Source of the DNA: Niastella sp.
Lineage (GTDB): Bacteria > Bacteroidota > Bacteroidia > Chitinophagales > Chitinophagaceae
Assembly: GCA_021154515.1 (NCBI GenBank)
Contig: JAJKIL010000381.1
Span: forward strand, 1-10,793
Length of the DNA stretch: 10,793 nucleotides
Direction: 5' to 3'
Shown: one piece after another, positions 1-6,834 of the stretch
Layout of the letters: the number at the start of each line of letters is the position of its first letter
Numbering within the stretch: the stretch's first letter is position 1
The notes under the pieces: model-generated
The model's database searches: none
The model's input: the letters and a program-made list of their open reading frames with translations, nothing else
What the model was told of the DNA's origin: nothing
Made by a program: the position numbers and the translations under genes

Positions 1-110
1 AACCCGATTTTCGTACTTCCTGTTTTTCTTCCTATAGCTACCAATTACGTCTTACCTCTTTCTTCTTACCTCCTGCTTCACCCGCCTTCCTTTTCACCGA
101 TTCCCAAACT
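1..110. other. Pyrimidine-rich non-coding stretch
   Basis: The + strand is strongly C/T-biased, with only about eight G in 110 bases, and repeats loosely around units such as cttacctc, tttcttc and cctgcttc. No supportable ORF or hairpin was seen. It ends at the candidate promoter of the permease gene. It may be low-complexity spacer DNA. Confidence 0.5.
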
Positions 111-123
111 AGAACTACCTTTG
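91..123 (+). promoter_or_regulatory. Candidate Bacteroidota promoter for the EamA permease
   Basis: TACCTTTG at 116-123 matches the Bacteroidota -7 element TAnnTTTG exactly. A TTTT at 91-94 lies 21 bases upstream, where the loosely conserved -33 TTTG-like element is expected. Transcription would start near 130, giving a leader of only about 13 bases before the TTG start at 143. The assignment rests on motif match and spacing only. Confidence 0.5.
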
Positions 124-142
124 CCATTCAAAAAATGAAGCA

Positions 143-1051
143 TTGAAGCAGAAAGGGGATCTCGTAAACAACAGGAAATCGGCAGGCTGGTTATGGTTTT
201 TAACAGGAATAGGGTTTTCAATTCTATGGCCTTCTGCTGCGGTAGCTACCAAATATGGTTTGCAGGTTGCACAACCTTTTGTGCTTTGTATTACCCGCTT
301 TTTTATTGCCGGTTTGTTAATGCTGTTTATTGCACATGGCATTTTACGCAAACGTTTTCCGCAAAAACACGAATGGAAACAATTAGCCATTTATGGCTTA
401 CTGAATATTTCGCTGTACCTCGGCATATATGTCCTGGCCATGCAACATATATCTGCCGGTTTAGGCTCACTGGCCATAGCCACCAACCCGGTGCTCATCA
501 GTCTTATGGCTACGGTTATATTTGGTCATCGTTTACGGCTGGTTACCATCACCAGCCTTATTCTATGCATGTGCGGAGTATTACTGGCTGCCTGGCCTTT
601 GTTTAAACACAGCTTTGCCACACCTGGTGGCATTAGTCTGTTAATGCTTAGCATGATCATTTATTCAGCCGGTGTTATTTACTTTTCCAAACAAAACTGG
701 GGAAACCTGCACATCCTCACCATCAATGGCTGGCAAACCCTGTTGGGCGGATTGTTTTTATTACCATTCGCTATTGCCACATATGACAAAACAAAAAATG
801 TCTGGGGATCTAACCTGCTGTGGCCTGTGCTCTGGCTGGCCATTCCGGTATCCATCATTGGCGTTCAACTTTGGTTGTACCTGTTGAGGGACAATGCCGT
901 AAAAGCTTCTTTCTGGTTATTCCTTTGCCCGGTGTTCGGATTCATTATTGCCAGTGTTATGATGCAGGAACCCATTGGTATTTTTACTGTTGCCGGCATG
1001 CTAATGACTTTAGCCGGTTTGTACCTTGTTCAGAAGTATAAATCCGAATAA
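143..1051 (+). CDS. EamA/DMT-family transporter (drug/metabolite permease)
   Basis: This is a 302-residue, highly hydrophobic protein with about ten predicted membrane helices. It has the two-repeat layout of the EamA (DUF6) drug/metabolite transporter superfamily. The first repeat opens with a W-P-S-A-A-V-A-T-K-Y-G segment near residues 29-39, and the second begins near residue 155. Family members are inner-membrane permeases for amino acids, nucleotide-sugar-like compounds or drugs. The substrate cannot be read from sequence. The length is typical, so the gene appears intact. The start is TTG at 143, the only reasonable start in this frame, which is closed upstream by TAG at 110-112. An out-of-frame ATG at 135 opens a three-codon ORF whose TGA overlaps the TTG. 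The gene stands alone, with a candidate promoter just upstream and a possible terminator 53 bases after the stop. Confidence 0.87.
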   Translation: MKQKGDLVNNRKSAGWLWFLTGIGFSILWPSAAVATKYGLQVAQPFVLCITRFFIAGLLMLFIAHGILRKRFPQKHEWKQLAIYGLLNISLYLGIYVLAMQHISAGLGSLAIATNPVLISLMATVIFGHRLRLVTITSLILCMCGVLLAAWPLFKHSFATPGGISLLMLSMIIYSAGVIYFSKQNWGNLHILTINGWQTLLGGLFLLPFAIATYDKTKNVWGSNLLWPVLWLAIPVSIIGVQLWLYLLRDNAVKASFWLFLCPVFGFIIASVMMQEPIGIFTVAGMLMTLAGLYLVQKYKSE

Positions 1052-1097
1052 CAAATGGCTGTTTTTCCAAATGTCTTCTGCAGAAATTCTTTCCTTA

Positions 1098-1175
1098 TTG
1101 CGTAAAAGGTGTTTCCAATTGCGTAAGGCATAAACACCTTTTTCGGGAGAAATTTGCGCAAATTTATTTGCGCAA
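1098..1175 (+). promoter_or_regulatory. Cluster of four TTGCGYAA octamers upstream of the siderophore receptor
   Basis: TTGCGTAA occurs at 1098-1105 and 1119-1126. TTGCGCAA occurs at 1154-1161 and 1168-1175. The last two sit in perfect 10-bp palindromes TTTGCGCAAA (1153-1162 and 1167-1176). Start-to-start spacings are 21, 35 and 14 bases. The 3' pair overlaps TTTATTTG (1163-1170), one mismatch from the -7 element TAnnTTTG, and would put the transcript start near 1177, about 25 bases before ATG 1202. This is the arrangement expected of an operator array. The regulator is unknown, and it does not resemble a classical Fur box. Confidence 0.5.
1104..1143 (+). terminator. Perfect 11-bp hairpin, possible terminator of the permease gene
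   Basis: AAAAGGTGTTT (1104-1114) pairs perfectly with AAACACCTTTT (1132-1142) around a 17-base loop. The terminal T-run (1139-1143) lies mostly inside the stem, so it is not a classic intrinsic terminator. Its loop contains one of the TTGCGTAA octamers, so it could instead belong to the control region of the downstream receptor gene. Confidence 0.45.
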
Positions 1176-1201
1176 AAATCATGAAAGGAATTAAATCTGA
1201 G

Positions 1202-3682
1202 ATGAAAGGAATTTACACTGTAGCACTGTTATTATTTGCAACACTACATGGAATAGCTCAGCAAGCCACGGTAAAAGGCATTGTGAAAAACGAAAAAGGC
1301 GACACCCTTACTTCCGCATCTGTTTTTATCAAAGGAAAAAAAATAGGCACCGTTACTACTTCAACCGGTCAATACGAATTAATAAATCTGAATCCCGGTT
1401 CATACACTGTACAGGTTTCTTTAATTGGGTATGAACCTGCCACCCAAAAGATCAATATTGCAGCAGGTGAAACGCAAACTATCGACTTTATTCTGAAAGA
1501 AACGAAATACGAACTGCAACAGGTAGAGATCACCGGTCGCCGCGAAACAGGCTACAAGAACACTACTTCTTTCATTGGGTCAAAAACCGCTACGCCGTTG
1601 AAAGACCTGCCTCAATCGGTAAGTTATGTTACCAAGGAAGTAATGCAGGACCAGGCCGCCGCCCGCGTAGGTGATGTGGTAAAAAACTTTAGCGGCGTTA
1701 ACCAGTTTACCGCCAATAACGACATTGCCATCAGAGGTTTCAGGATATATGCCGGTAACGGCACTATGCTGGTGAACGGGTTAAGAGCAAACGCTTCTTT
1801 TTGGAAACAACCACCGGCGAATTACCTGGAAAGAGTGGAAGTGATCAAAGGCCCCGTTTCTGCCTTGTTCGGAAATGCCTCACCGGGCGGCACCATTAAC
1901 CGGGTTACCAAAAAACCACTCGATCAACCGAGAAAATCCATCTCCTTTATCACCGGCAGTTACAATACATTCAGAGCGCTGACCGATTTTACCGGCCCCC
2001 TGAATGAAAGCAAAACGCTGTTGTACCGAATGAACATTGCTTATGAAAATTCGCTGTCATTCCGTGACCTGCAGTTTGAAAAGAATATTGTTGTAGCGCC
2101 CTCTCTCAGCTTCTTACCAAATGATAAAACCAGGCTGAACTTTGACCTGGTGTATAACAAATCAAATAGCCGGGTCGACCGGGGTCAATCAGCCTTTGCA
2201 AACGATCTGTATTCAACCCCAATATCGCTTTCGCTGAATGCAGTGAATGATCGCCTGAATGAAGAACAGTATAATATCACTACTTCCTTAACACAACATT
2301 TCACCAGCAATACCTCCTTCAATATTGCTTACATCCGTACCAGTTATACCGAAGACCTGTTTGAACACAGAAGCAACAACACCTACCTGAAAGATGCACT
2401 GGGCAGAGAGGTGACCTTCCTGGTAGAACGCCAGGTATTCGACAGAAAATCAAGAGAGTTCAACGATAATATCTCTGCTTATTTTACCCATAACGTGTAT
2501 ACGGGTGCGCTGGAACATAAGATAGTAGTAGGCTACGATTATGCACAGGACAAACTGCCCGTTGGAGCCGCCCAGCAAACGGCTTCCGGCTATCTGAAAA
2601 AAGATGGTACAACAGGCAGCTACAAAGCAGCTGATTCAGCAAAGTTTGTAATGCAGAAATACACTGTCAAATACAATGGTGTTGACACTACAATATATGG
2701 CCCCAGGCCCAACGTATCAACCTACGACCTTACCCTGAATCAGCATAACATGGAAGATGTTTCGAAATATGTGTATACGCCCGCCTACAATGATGCAACC
2801 ATACCGAAATTAAACTATCTGAATGGTGCCTATATACAGGACCAGATCACCTTGGGTAAATTACAGGCATTATTGGGTTTACGCTTTGAATGGTTTACCG
2901 ACAGGACTAATTATACCACAGCCAAAGAAAAGAAAGTTACCCAAACCGCTGTGTTGCCCCGCCTTGGCCTGGTGTATGCCATCAACCAAAACATAAACGC
3001 TTATGCTTTGTATACGCAAGGATACAATCCTCAGGCAGCCGCCTCACAATCACCCACTGCCGGCGGACCATTTGACCCGGTAGAAAGTAAAATGGTTGAA
3101 GCCGGTTTTAAATCAGAATGGTTCAACAAACGTTTATCCATAACTACTTCTGTATACCAGATAAACCAGGTAAATGCCTTGTATCCCGCTCCTGCTCCGG
3201 CTCCTGCTGATAGCATGGTTCAGGTGGGAAATGAAGTATCAAAAGGATTTGAATTCGAAGTGGTAGGGCAGCTTGCCGACAACTGGAATGTGGTGTTGAA
3301 TTATGCTTATAATGATGCCAAACTAAAAGAAGCCGGCGGCCCTGATAAAGATTTCATAGGCCAGCAAAAGCCCAATGCCCCCAGGCACATGGGTAACTTC
3401 TGGACAAAATATTCTTTCAAAGGCCGTGCTTTAAAAGGAGTAGGTATTGGTATGGGCGGAAATTTCGTAACAAGACGTAATCTGTCGCTGAACCAGGCCC
3501 AATCAATTCCCGGCTACGAATTATTGAATGCAGCCGTGTATTATAAAATTGATAAATTCCAGATCCAGTTCAATATGAACAACATACTTGATAAAACCTA
3601 TTGGGTGGGGGGCTACGATTATTTACGATTGTTCCCTGGCTCCCCCCGCAACTGGCTGGCAACCGTAGCCTATACGTTTTAA
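1202..3682 (+). CDS. TonB-dependent siderophore receptor (outer membrane)
   Basis: This 826-residue outer-membrane receptor takes up ferric-siderophore complexes using TonB energy. A signal peptide (about residues 1-20, ending GIAQ) is followed by a carboxypeptidase-regulatory-like beta-sandwich (about 22-100), common in Bacteroidota receptors. A TonB-box-like VEITGR lies at 108-113. The plug domain (about 126-240) includes LPQSVSYVTKEVM, the IRGF segment, and RVEVIKGPVSALFGNASPGG. The C-terminal 22-strand barrel ends AYTF. The plug resembles the FhuA/FoxA-like siderophore receptor class, but the exact ligand is not readable. The open frame extends upstream to a TTG at 1154. ATG 1202 was chosen because it begins directly at the signal peptide; ATG 1181 is the alternative, and both begin with the same 12 bases, ATGAAAGGAATT. 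One barrel segment carries a Pro-Ala run (codons at 3185-3208). A PepSY membrane protein follows on the same strand, which supports a role in iron uptake. Confidence 0.93.
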   Translation: MKGIYTVALLLFATLHGIAQQATVKGIVKNEKGDTLTSASVFIKGKKIGTVTTSTGQYELINLNPGSYTVQVSLIGYEPATQKINIAAGETQTIDFILKETKYELQQVEITGRRETGYKNTTSFIGSKTATPLKDLPQSVSYVTKEVMQDQAAARVGDVVKNFSGVNQFTANNDIAIRGFRIYAGNGTMLVNGLRANASFWKQPPANYLERVEVIKGPVSALFGNASPGGTINRVTKKPLDQPRKSISFITGSYNTFRALTDFTGPLNESKTLLYRMNIAYENSLSFRDLQFEKNIVVAPSLSFLPNDKTRLNFDLVYNKSNSRVDRGQSAFANDLYSTPISLSLNAVNDRLNEEQYNITTSLTQHFTSNTSFNIAYIRTSYTEDLFEHRSNNTYLKDALGREVTFLVERQVFDRKSREFNDNISAYFTHNVYTGALEHKIVVGYDYAQDKLPVGAAQQTASGYLKKDGTTGSYKAADSAKFVMQKYTVKYNGVDTTIYGPRPNVSTYDLTLNQHNMEDVSKYVYTPAYNDATIPKLNYLNGAYIQDQITLGKLQALLGLRFEWFTDRTNYTTAKEKKVTQTAVLPRLGLVYAINQNINAYALYTQGYNPQAAASQSPTAGGPFDPVESKMVEAGFKSEWFNKRLSITTSVYQINQVNALYPAPAPAPADSMVQVGNEVSKGFEFEVVGQLADNWNVVLNYAYNDAKLKEAGGPDKDFIGQQKPNAPRHMGNFWTKYSFKGRALKGVGIGMGGNFVTRRNLSLNQAQSIPGYELLNAAVYYKIDKFQIQFNMNNILDKTYWVGGYDYLRLFPGSPRNWLATVAYTF

Positions 3683-3702
3683 GACGTAATTGTCGTTAAG
3701 GC

Positions 3703-3735
3703 AGAGGTTTAACATATATTAAAGACCTTTATTCT
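3703..3735 (+). terminator. Weak hairpin after the receptor gene
   Basis: AGAGGTTT (3703-3710) can pair with AGACCTTT (3723-3730) using two G-U pairs, with a 12-base loop and a T-rich 3' flank. It lies 21 bases after the receptor stop codon. The stem is weak, so this is only a candidate terminator. Confidence 0.25.
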
Positions 3736-3869
3736 ATAGGCCGCCAAGTTCTTTGCATCAGTGTACACAGTTAGTTCTAACTAAGGGTTTTATTTATCCC
3801 AGGCAAACAGTACTCAAATTTTTTTGCTGTTTACCAATTTTAGTGGAACTTCTGTGTAAGTAAATAATA

Positions 3870-3963
3870 AGCCTTTGTCTGGTTGTATATTTAGCAACAT
3901 CAAATACAACCAGATTAAGGCTCTGATTAGTGGAAGTCTCGTCACAACGGGACTTCTTTTTTT
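3870..3963 (+). ncRNA. Candidate small RNA or regulatory leader (long hairpin plus terminator)
   Basis: AGCCTT (3870-3875) and TCTGGTTGTAT (3878-3888) pair with ATACAACCAGA (3904-3914) and AAGGCT (3917-3922). This gives a 17-bp stem with one symmetric 2x2 internal loop and a 15-base apical loop. Ten bases later comes the terminator hairpin at 3933-3963. A hairpin followed by an intrinsic terminator, with no ORF, is what a free-standing sRNA or a transcription-attenuating leader looks like. A start after the TTTTTTTG at 3819-3826 would give an RNA of roughly 130 nt. No known RNA family was recognised. It could also be a decayed repeat. Confidence 0.4.
3933..3963 (+). terminator. Strong intrinsic terminator just upstream of the PepSY gene
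   Basis: GAAGTCTCGT (3933-3942) pairs with ACGGGACTTC (3947-3956), a 10-bp stem with one T-G wobble and a 4-base loop, followed by seven T (3957-3963). It ends 21 bases before the PepSY start codon. It therefore stops transcription into that gene unless it is bypassed or a promoter lies in the last few bases. Confidence 0.78.
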
Positions 3964-3984
3964 ATTTATATATAATAGCAAGCA

Positions 3985-5136
3985 ATGACGTTGAAACAGA
4001 TTATCGGCAAACTGCATTTATGGTTGGGACTGGCATCAGGGCTGGTGGTATTGATCGTTGCCGGCACAGGCACGCTGCTGGTGTTTGAAGATGAGCTGGA
4101 CGAATGGGCCAACAAAGACTTCTTCGTTGTTGCCGTACCGCAACATGCGCAACGGGTATCGGTTGATAGCATGTACCATGCTGCCAAAGCATATGACACC
4201 TCCATCAGGATCACCCGGATCTACCTGGAAAGCAAAGCGCCTGAAAGAACGGTAATCTTCTATGCCAAAAAGAAAAAGGCAAATACCTGGCACATAGCCG
4301 TTAATCCGTACACCGGTAAAGTGATAAGGGCAAGGAACCTGGACAAACGTTTTTTTGGGGTAGTATTGAACCTGCATCGCCATTTGTGTATGAACGAAGT
4401 GGGAAAAACCATTACACACGCCTCCTGCCTCATCTTTGTACTCATGGTCATTACCGGTTTGGTATTGTGGTGGCCAAAGCGCTGGCATATACTAAAACAA
4501 CGCACTCGTATTGCCTGGTCTTCCAAATGGAAACGGTTGAACTGGGACCTGCATGCAGTAGGTGGTTTTTATGTACACATCGTATTATTGGCAATAGGCT
4601 TAACGGGTCTTGTTTTTGCCTATCCCTGGTTTAGTAACCTCGTTTACCAGTTGGCCGATGGCAAACCTGCACCCAAAAAAGAAGTGCCGGCTAACACCGT
4701 TAAAGAACCTATTAAAGCCGGCTTTTATGAATCGTTATATGATCAGGCGAATGCACGACTGCCTTACAAAGGACGTGTTACCATTCTCTTCCCTGAAAAA
4801 GACAGCCTGGCTATTACGGTTAACAAAGTGAATCGCGAAGCAGCTGTAGATAACATTGTCGATGTGCTTTATTTTGAAAAAGGCACAGGTCGCTTGTTGA
4901 AAGAAAGCCTGTTCAAAAACTCATCAACCGGCAGTAAGATCCGCCGCATGAACTTACCCATTCATACCGGTAAACTGTTTGGCTGGCCTACCCAGATATT
5001 AGCGCTGATGGCCGCCTTAGTGGCGTTCTCGCTACCGATAACAGGTTTTTTAATTTGGGTGGGAAGAAAAAAGAGAATGGCAAAAAGGGTTAATCCTGTA
5101 CATATTACCTCGAAGCAGGAAAGCGCCGCAGTATAA
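3985..5136 (+). CDS. PepSY-associated transmembrane protein (siderophore-iron reductase-like)
   Basis: This 383-residue inner-membrane protein belongs to the PepSY_TM family. It has four membrane helices (about residues 13-35, 141-163, 190-213 and 333-358) and extracytoplasmic PepSY-like segments between helices 1-2 and 3-4. Conserved histidines sit where the family places putative haem ligands: H11 in KLHLWLG, H131 and H133 in NLHRH, H190 in WDLHAVGG and H327 in LPIHTGKLFG. Relatives are usually encoded beside TonB siderophore receptors, and some (FoxB/PiuB-like) are thought to reduce ferric siderophores to release iron. The upstream gene is such a receptor. ATG at 3985 immediately precedes the first helix and gives normal length. 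A terminator 21 bases upstream suggests expression separate from, or attenuated relative to, the receptor. Reductase activity is inferred from family and context. Confidence 0.85.
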   Translation: MTLKQIIGKLHLWLGLASGLVVLIVAGTGTLLVFEDELDEWANKDFFVVAVPQHAQRVSVDSMYHAAKAYDTSIRITRIYLESKAPERTVIFYAKKKKANTWHIAVNPYTGKVIRARNLDKRFFGVVLNLHRHLCMNEVGKTITHASCLIFVLMVITGLVLWWPKRWHILKQRTRIAWSSKWKRLNWDLHAVGGFYVHIVLLAIGLTGLVFAYPWFSNLVYQLADGKPAPKKEVPANTVKEPIKAGFYESLYDQANARLPYKGRVTILFPEKDSLAITVNKVNREAAVDNIVDVLYFEKGTGRLLKESLFKNSSTGSKIRRMNLPIHTGKLFGWPTQILALMAALVAFSLPITGFLIWVGRKKRMAKRVNPVHITSKQESAAV

Positions 5137-5206
5137 CAGAGAAACATTCTGCAAGCCACCCGCCGAAATAATTGTACATTCACCGTTTGCACCTTTAATA
5201 CCACAC

Positions 5207-5725
5207 ATGAAGGAAAACGATTCCTCTGAAATGGCTTTATTTGAACAATGTGTTGATTTTTTAAATAACATCGTTGGAATTGAAACTTCATTCAGAAAAA
5301 TCGGCAATAAGAGTTTCTTACCAGGTCTTTTGATCAGTAAAGGAACGATCATCATTGACAAAGAGGCATTGGAGCATCCGGGTGATATTTTACACGAAGC
5401 CGGCCATATTGCCATTGTACCAGCTTTTGAGCGGCTTGGTTTATCAGAAAAAGAGATCATTAAAAGAAAGAATCGGGAAGGTGAGGAGATCATGGCCATA
5501 GCCTGGTCCTATGCTGCCTGCATCTATTTATCAATCGATCCGTTTTTTGTTTTTCATGAAGAGGGATATCGCGGAGGCCGTGATTTTATAACAGACAGCT
5601 GCCGCGATAAAAATTATATTGGTCTTGCTATGCTGGAAAATATAGGAATGACTGTCAATGAGAAAAAAGCCAAACGTTCCAATCTACTCACTTACCCGCA
5701 CATGATTAAATGGCTGCGTGCATAA
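5207..5725 (+). CDS. Small HEAGH protein, ImmA/IrrE-like metallopeptidase candidate
   Basis: This 172-residue protein has no signal peptide or membrane segment and is likely cytoplasmic. ILHEAGH at residues 61-67 is an HExxH zinc-binding motif. About 26 residues later comes an acidic helix, EGEEIMAIAWSYAA (91-104), resembling the third-ligand helix of ImmA/IrrE gluzincins, where a Glu followed by small or aromatic residues completes the site. No helix-turn-helix is apparent at either end, unlike classical IrrE/ImmA partners. The family was not recognised with certainty, and the substrate is unknown. ATG at 5207 is the first in frame and gives a sensible N-terminus. Its last 20 bases overlap the 3' end of the desaturase gene on the other strand, and no terminator separates them. 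It follows the PepSY gene by 70 bases on the same strand, but no functional link is evident. Confidence 0.72.
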   Translation: MKENDSSEMALFEQCVDFLNNIVGIETSFRKIGNKSFLPGLLISKGTIIIDKEALEHPGDILHEAGHIAIVPAFERLGLSEKEIIKRKNREGEEIMAIAWSYAACIYLSIDPFFVFHEEGYRGGRDFITDSCRDKNYIGLAMLENIGMTVNEKKAKRSNLLTYPHMIKWLRA

Positions 5726-6797
5726 CCGGTTTCTTTCCCAATGATTTAATAAACCGGAAATGAGATTGTATGGCCCCATTGAACGAGGGGATACAATTGT
5801 ACGGAACATTGAATTCTTCACACTTTCCTTTTACGATCTTACTCAGTGCAGGATAATGTATATGACTGATACGGGGGAACAGGTGATGTTCTACCTGGTA
5901 ATTCAGCCCACCGGCAAACCAGGTGATCAATTTACTATTGGGCGAAAAGTTGGAAGTGGTCTTTAACTGGTGTATGGCCCATTCATTTTCGATAAGCGTC
6001 GTTTCGTTTACAGGCGCAAAAGTGAATTCAGTTTCTTCTACTACATGGGCTAATTGAAACACAATAGCCAGTGTAAAACCCTGGCCAATATGCAGGCTGA
6101 TAAAAAACACCAGCCATTGTTCCCAGCCGGTAAGGTATATCGGCAATGCAATGTAAAAGAACAGATATAAAATTTTGCTGATCCAGAAAACAACATGGTC
6201 CGATGTTTTCATTTTCTGCAATTCAGTGTTGTGGACCTTCCTTTTGAAATATTTTTCAAAGTCCTGGAACAGGATCCAGATCATTGAACTGATGGCGTAC
6301 AACAGCGGGGTGTAGATATGCTGAACCCTGTGCATGGGAACCCATTGTTGTGAGCTGCACATTCTGATAAAAGGCGTTTTGGCAATATCATCATCAATAC
6401 CGTCTACATTCGGGTAAGTATGGTGAATGATATTATGTTTATGCCGCCAGATAAAACTATTACCGCCTAATGCATTCAAGGTTAAACTCAGCGTGTTATT
6501 CACCCAGTTTTTAGAGGAATAGCTGCCATGGTTGGCATCGTGCATCACATTAAAACCTATACAGGCGCATAAAAACCCTAAAACGCATCCAATTAAAATG
6601 GTAGTTAGAACCGGCAGGGAAAAGCAAATGGCTGTAAGATATAAAGCTGTTGAAACTACAATCAGGATGATTGTTTTGGAATACAATGCCCAGTTACCTG
6701 TTTTTTTTAAATCACTTTCTTTAAAATATCCATCTACGGCCATTTTCAATGACTGAAAAAAAACTGCATTTTTATTATTGAAGACGACCTTTGACAT
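5706..6797 (-). CDS. Membrane fatty-acid desaturase (front-end type, no cytochrome b5)
   Basis: This 363-residue integral membrane di-iron desaturase introduces a cis double bond into lipid-linked or CoA-linked acyl chains. The three histidine boxes are intact: HDANH (86-90), HKHNIIHH (119-126) and QVEHH (301-305), with four or more hydrophobic segments between them. Gln in place of His at the start of the third box is the hallmark of front-end (delta-5/6-like) desaturases and sphingolipid desaturases. No fused cytochrome b5 domain is present, so an external electron donor is needed. The frame can be opened to a GTG at 6851, but ATG 6797 gives the normal N-terminus and lies about 23 bases after a plausible transcription start. 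The gene is transcribed alone and overlaps the HEAGH gene tail-to-tail. Substrate and regiochemistry are inferred only. Confidence 0.9.
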   Translation of the reverse strand: MSKVVFNNKNAVFFQSLKMAVDGYFKESDLKKTGNWALYSKTIILIVVSTALYLTAICFSLPVLTTILIGCVLGFLCACIGFNVMHDANHGSYSSKNWVNNTLSLTLNALGGNSFIWRHKHNIIHHTYPNVDGIDDDIAKTPFIRMCSSQQWVPMHRVQHIYTPLLYAISSMIWILFQDFEKYFKRKVHNTELQKMKTSDHVVFWISKILYLFFYIALPIYLTGWEQWLVFFISLHIGQGFTLAIVFQLAHVVEETEFTFAPVNETTLIENEWAIHQLKTTSNFSPNSKLITWFAGGLNYQVEHHLFPRISHIHYPALSKIVKGKCEEFNVPYNCIPSFNGAIQSHFRFIKSLGKKPVMHAAI

Positions 6798-6826
6798 ATA
6801 CCGGTTTTTTATGGGATAACAAGGGT

Positions 6827-6834
6827 TAAAAGTA
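6827..6834 (-). promoter_or_regulatory. Possible -7 element for the desaturase gene
   Basis: Read on the - strand, TACTTTTA matches TAnnTTTG except for the last base. It would start transcription near 6820, leaving a leader of about 23 bases before ATG 6797. This favours that start over the GTG at 6851. The -33 match is poor. Confidence 0.3.

Larger units (their letters stand above)
3683..3984. other. 302-bp spacer between receptor and PepSY genes
   Basis: No supportable ORF lies here. In order it holds the weak hairpin at 3703-3730, the 8-bp palindrome GTGTACAC (3761-3768), the dyad TTAGTTCTAACTAA (3771-3784), and a T-tract ending in TTTTTTTG (3819-3826), one mismatch from the -7 consensus. 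A long hairpin (3870-3922) and a strong intrinsic terminator (3933-3963) follow. A 9-base direct repeat TTAGTGGAA (3840-3848 and 3927-3935) flanks the long hairpin. Confidence 0.6.

Noticed and set aside
1060..1200. Classical 19-bp Fur box upstream of the siderophore receptor
   Set aside because: No GATAATGATAATCATTATC-like sequence was found; the TTGCGYAA cluster is the only clear repeated motif there.
1154..1201. TTG start at 1154 for the receptor
   Set aside because: It would begin inside the palindromic TTTGCGCAAA sites and put 16 extra residues before a normal signal peptide. ATG 1202 (or 1181) is far more plausible.
4036..4488. Long - strand open frame of 150 codons opposite the PepSY gene
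   Set aside because: It lies wholly antisense to a well-supported membrane protein gene, with no recognisable domain and no promoter or start context.
5050..5499. 149-codon - strand open frame spanning the PepSY/HEAGH junction
   Set aside because: It is a shadow frame of the two + strand genes; its product has no family resemblance.
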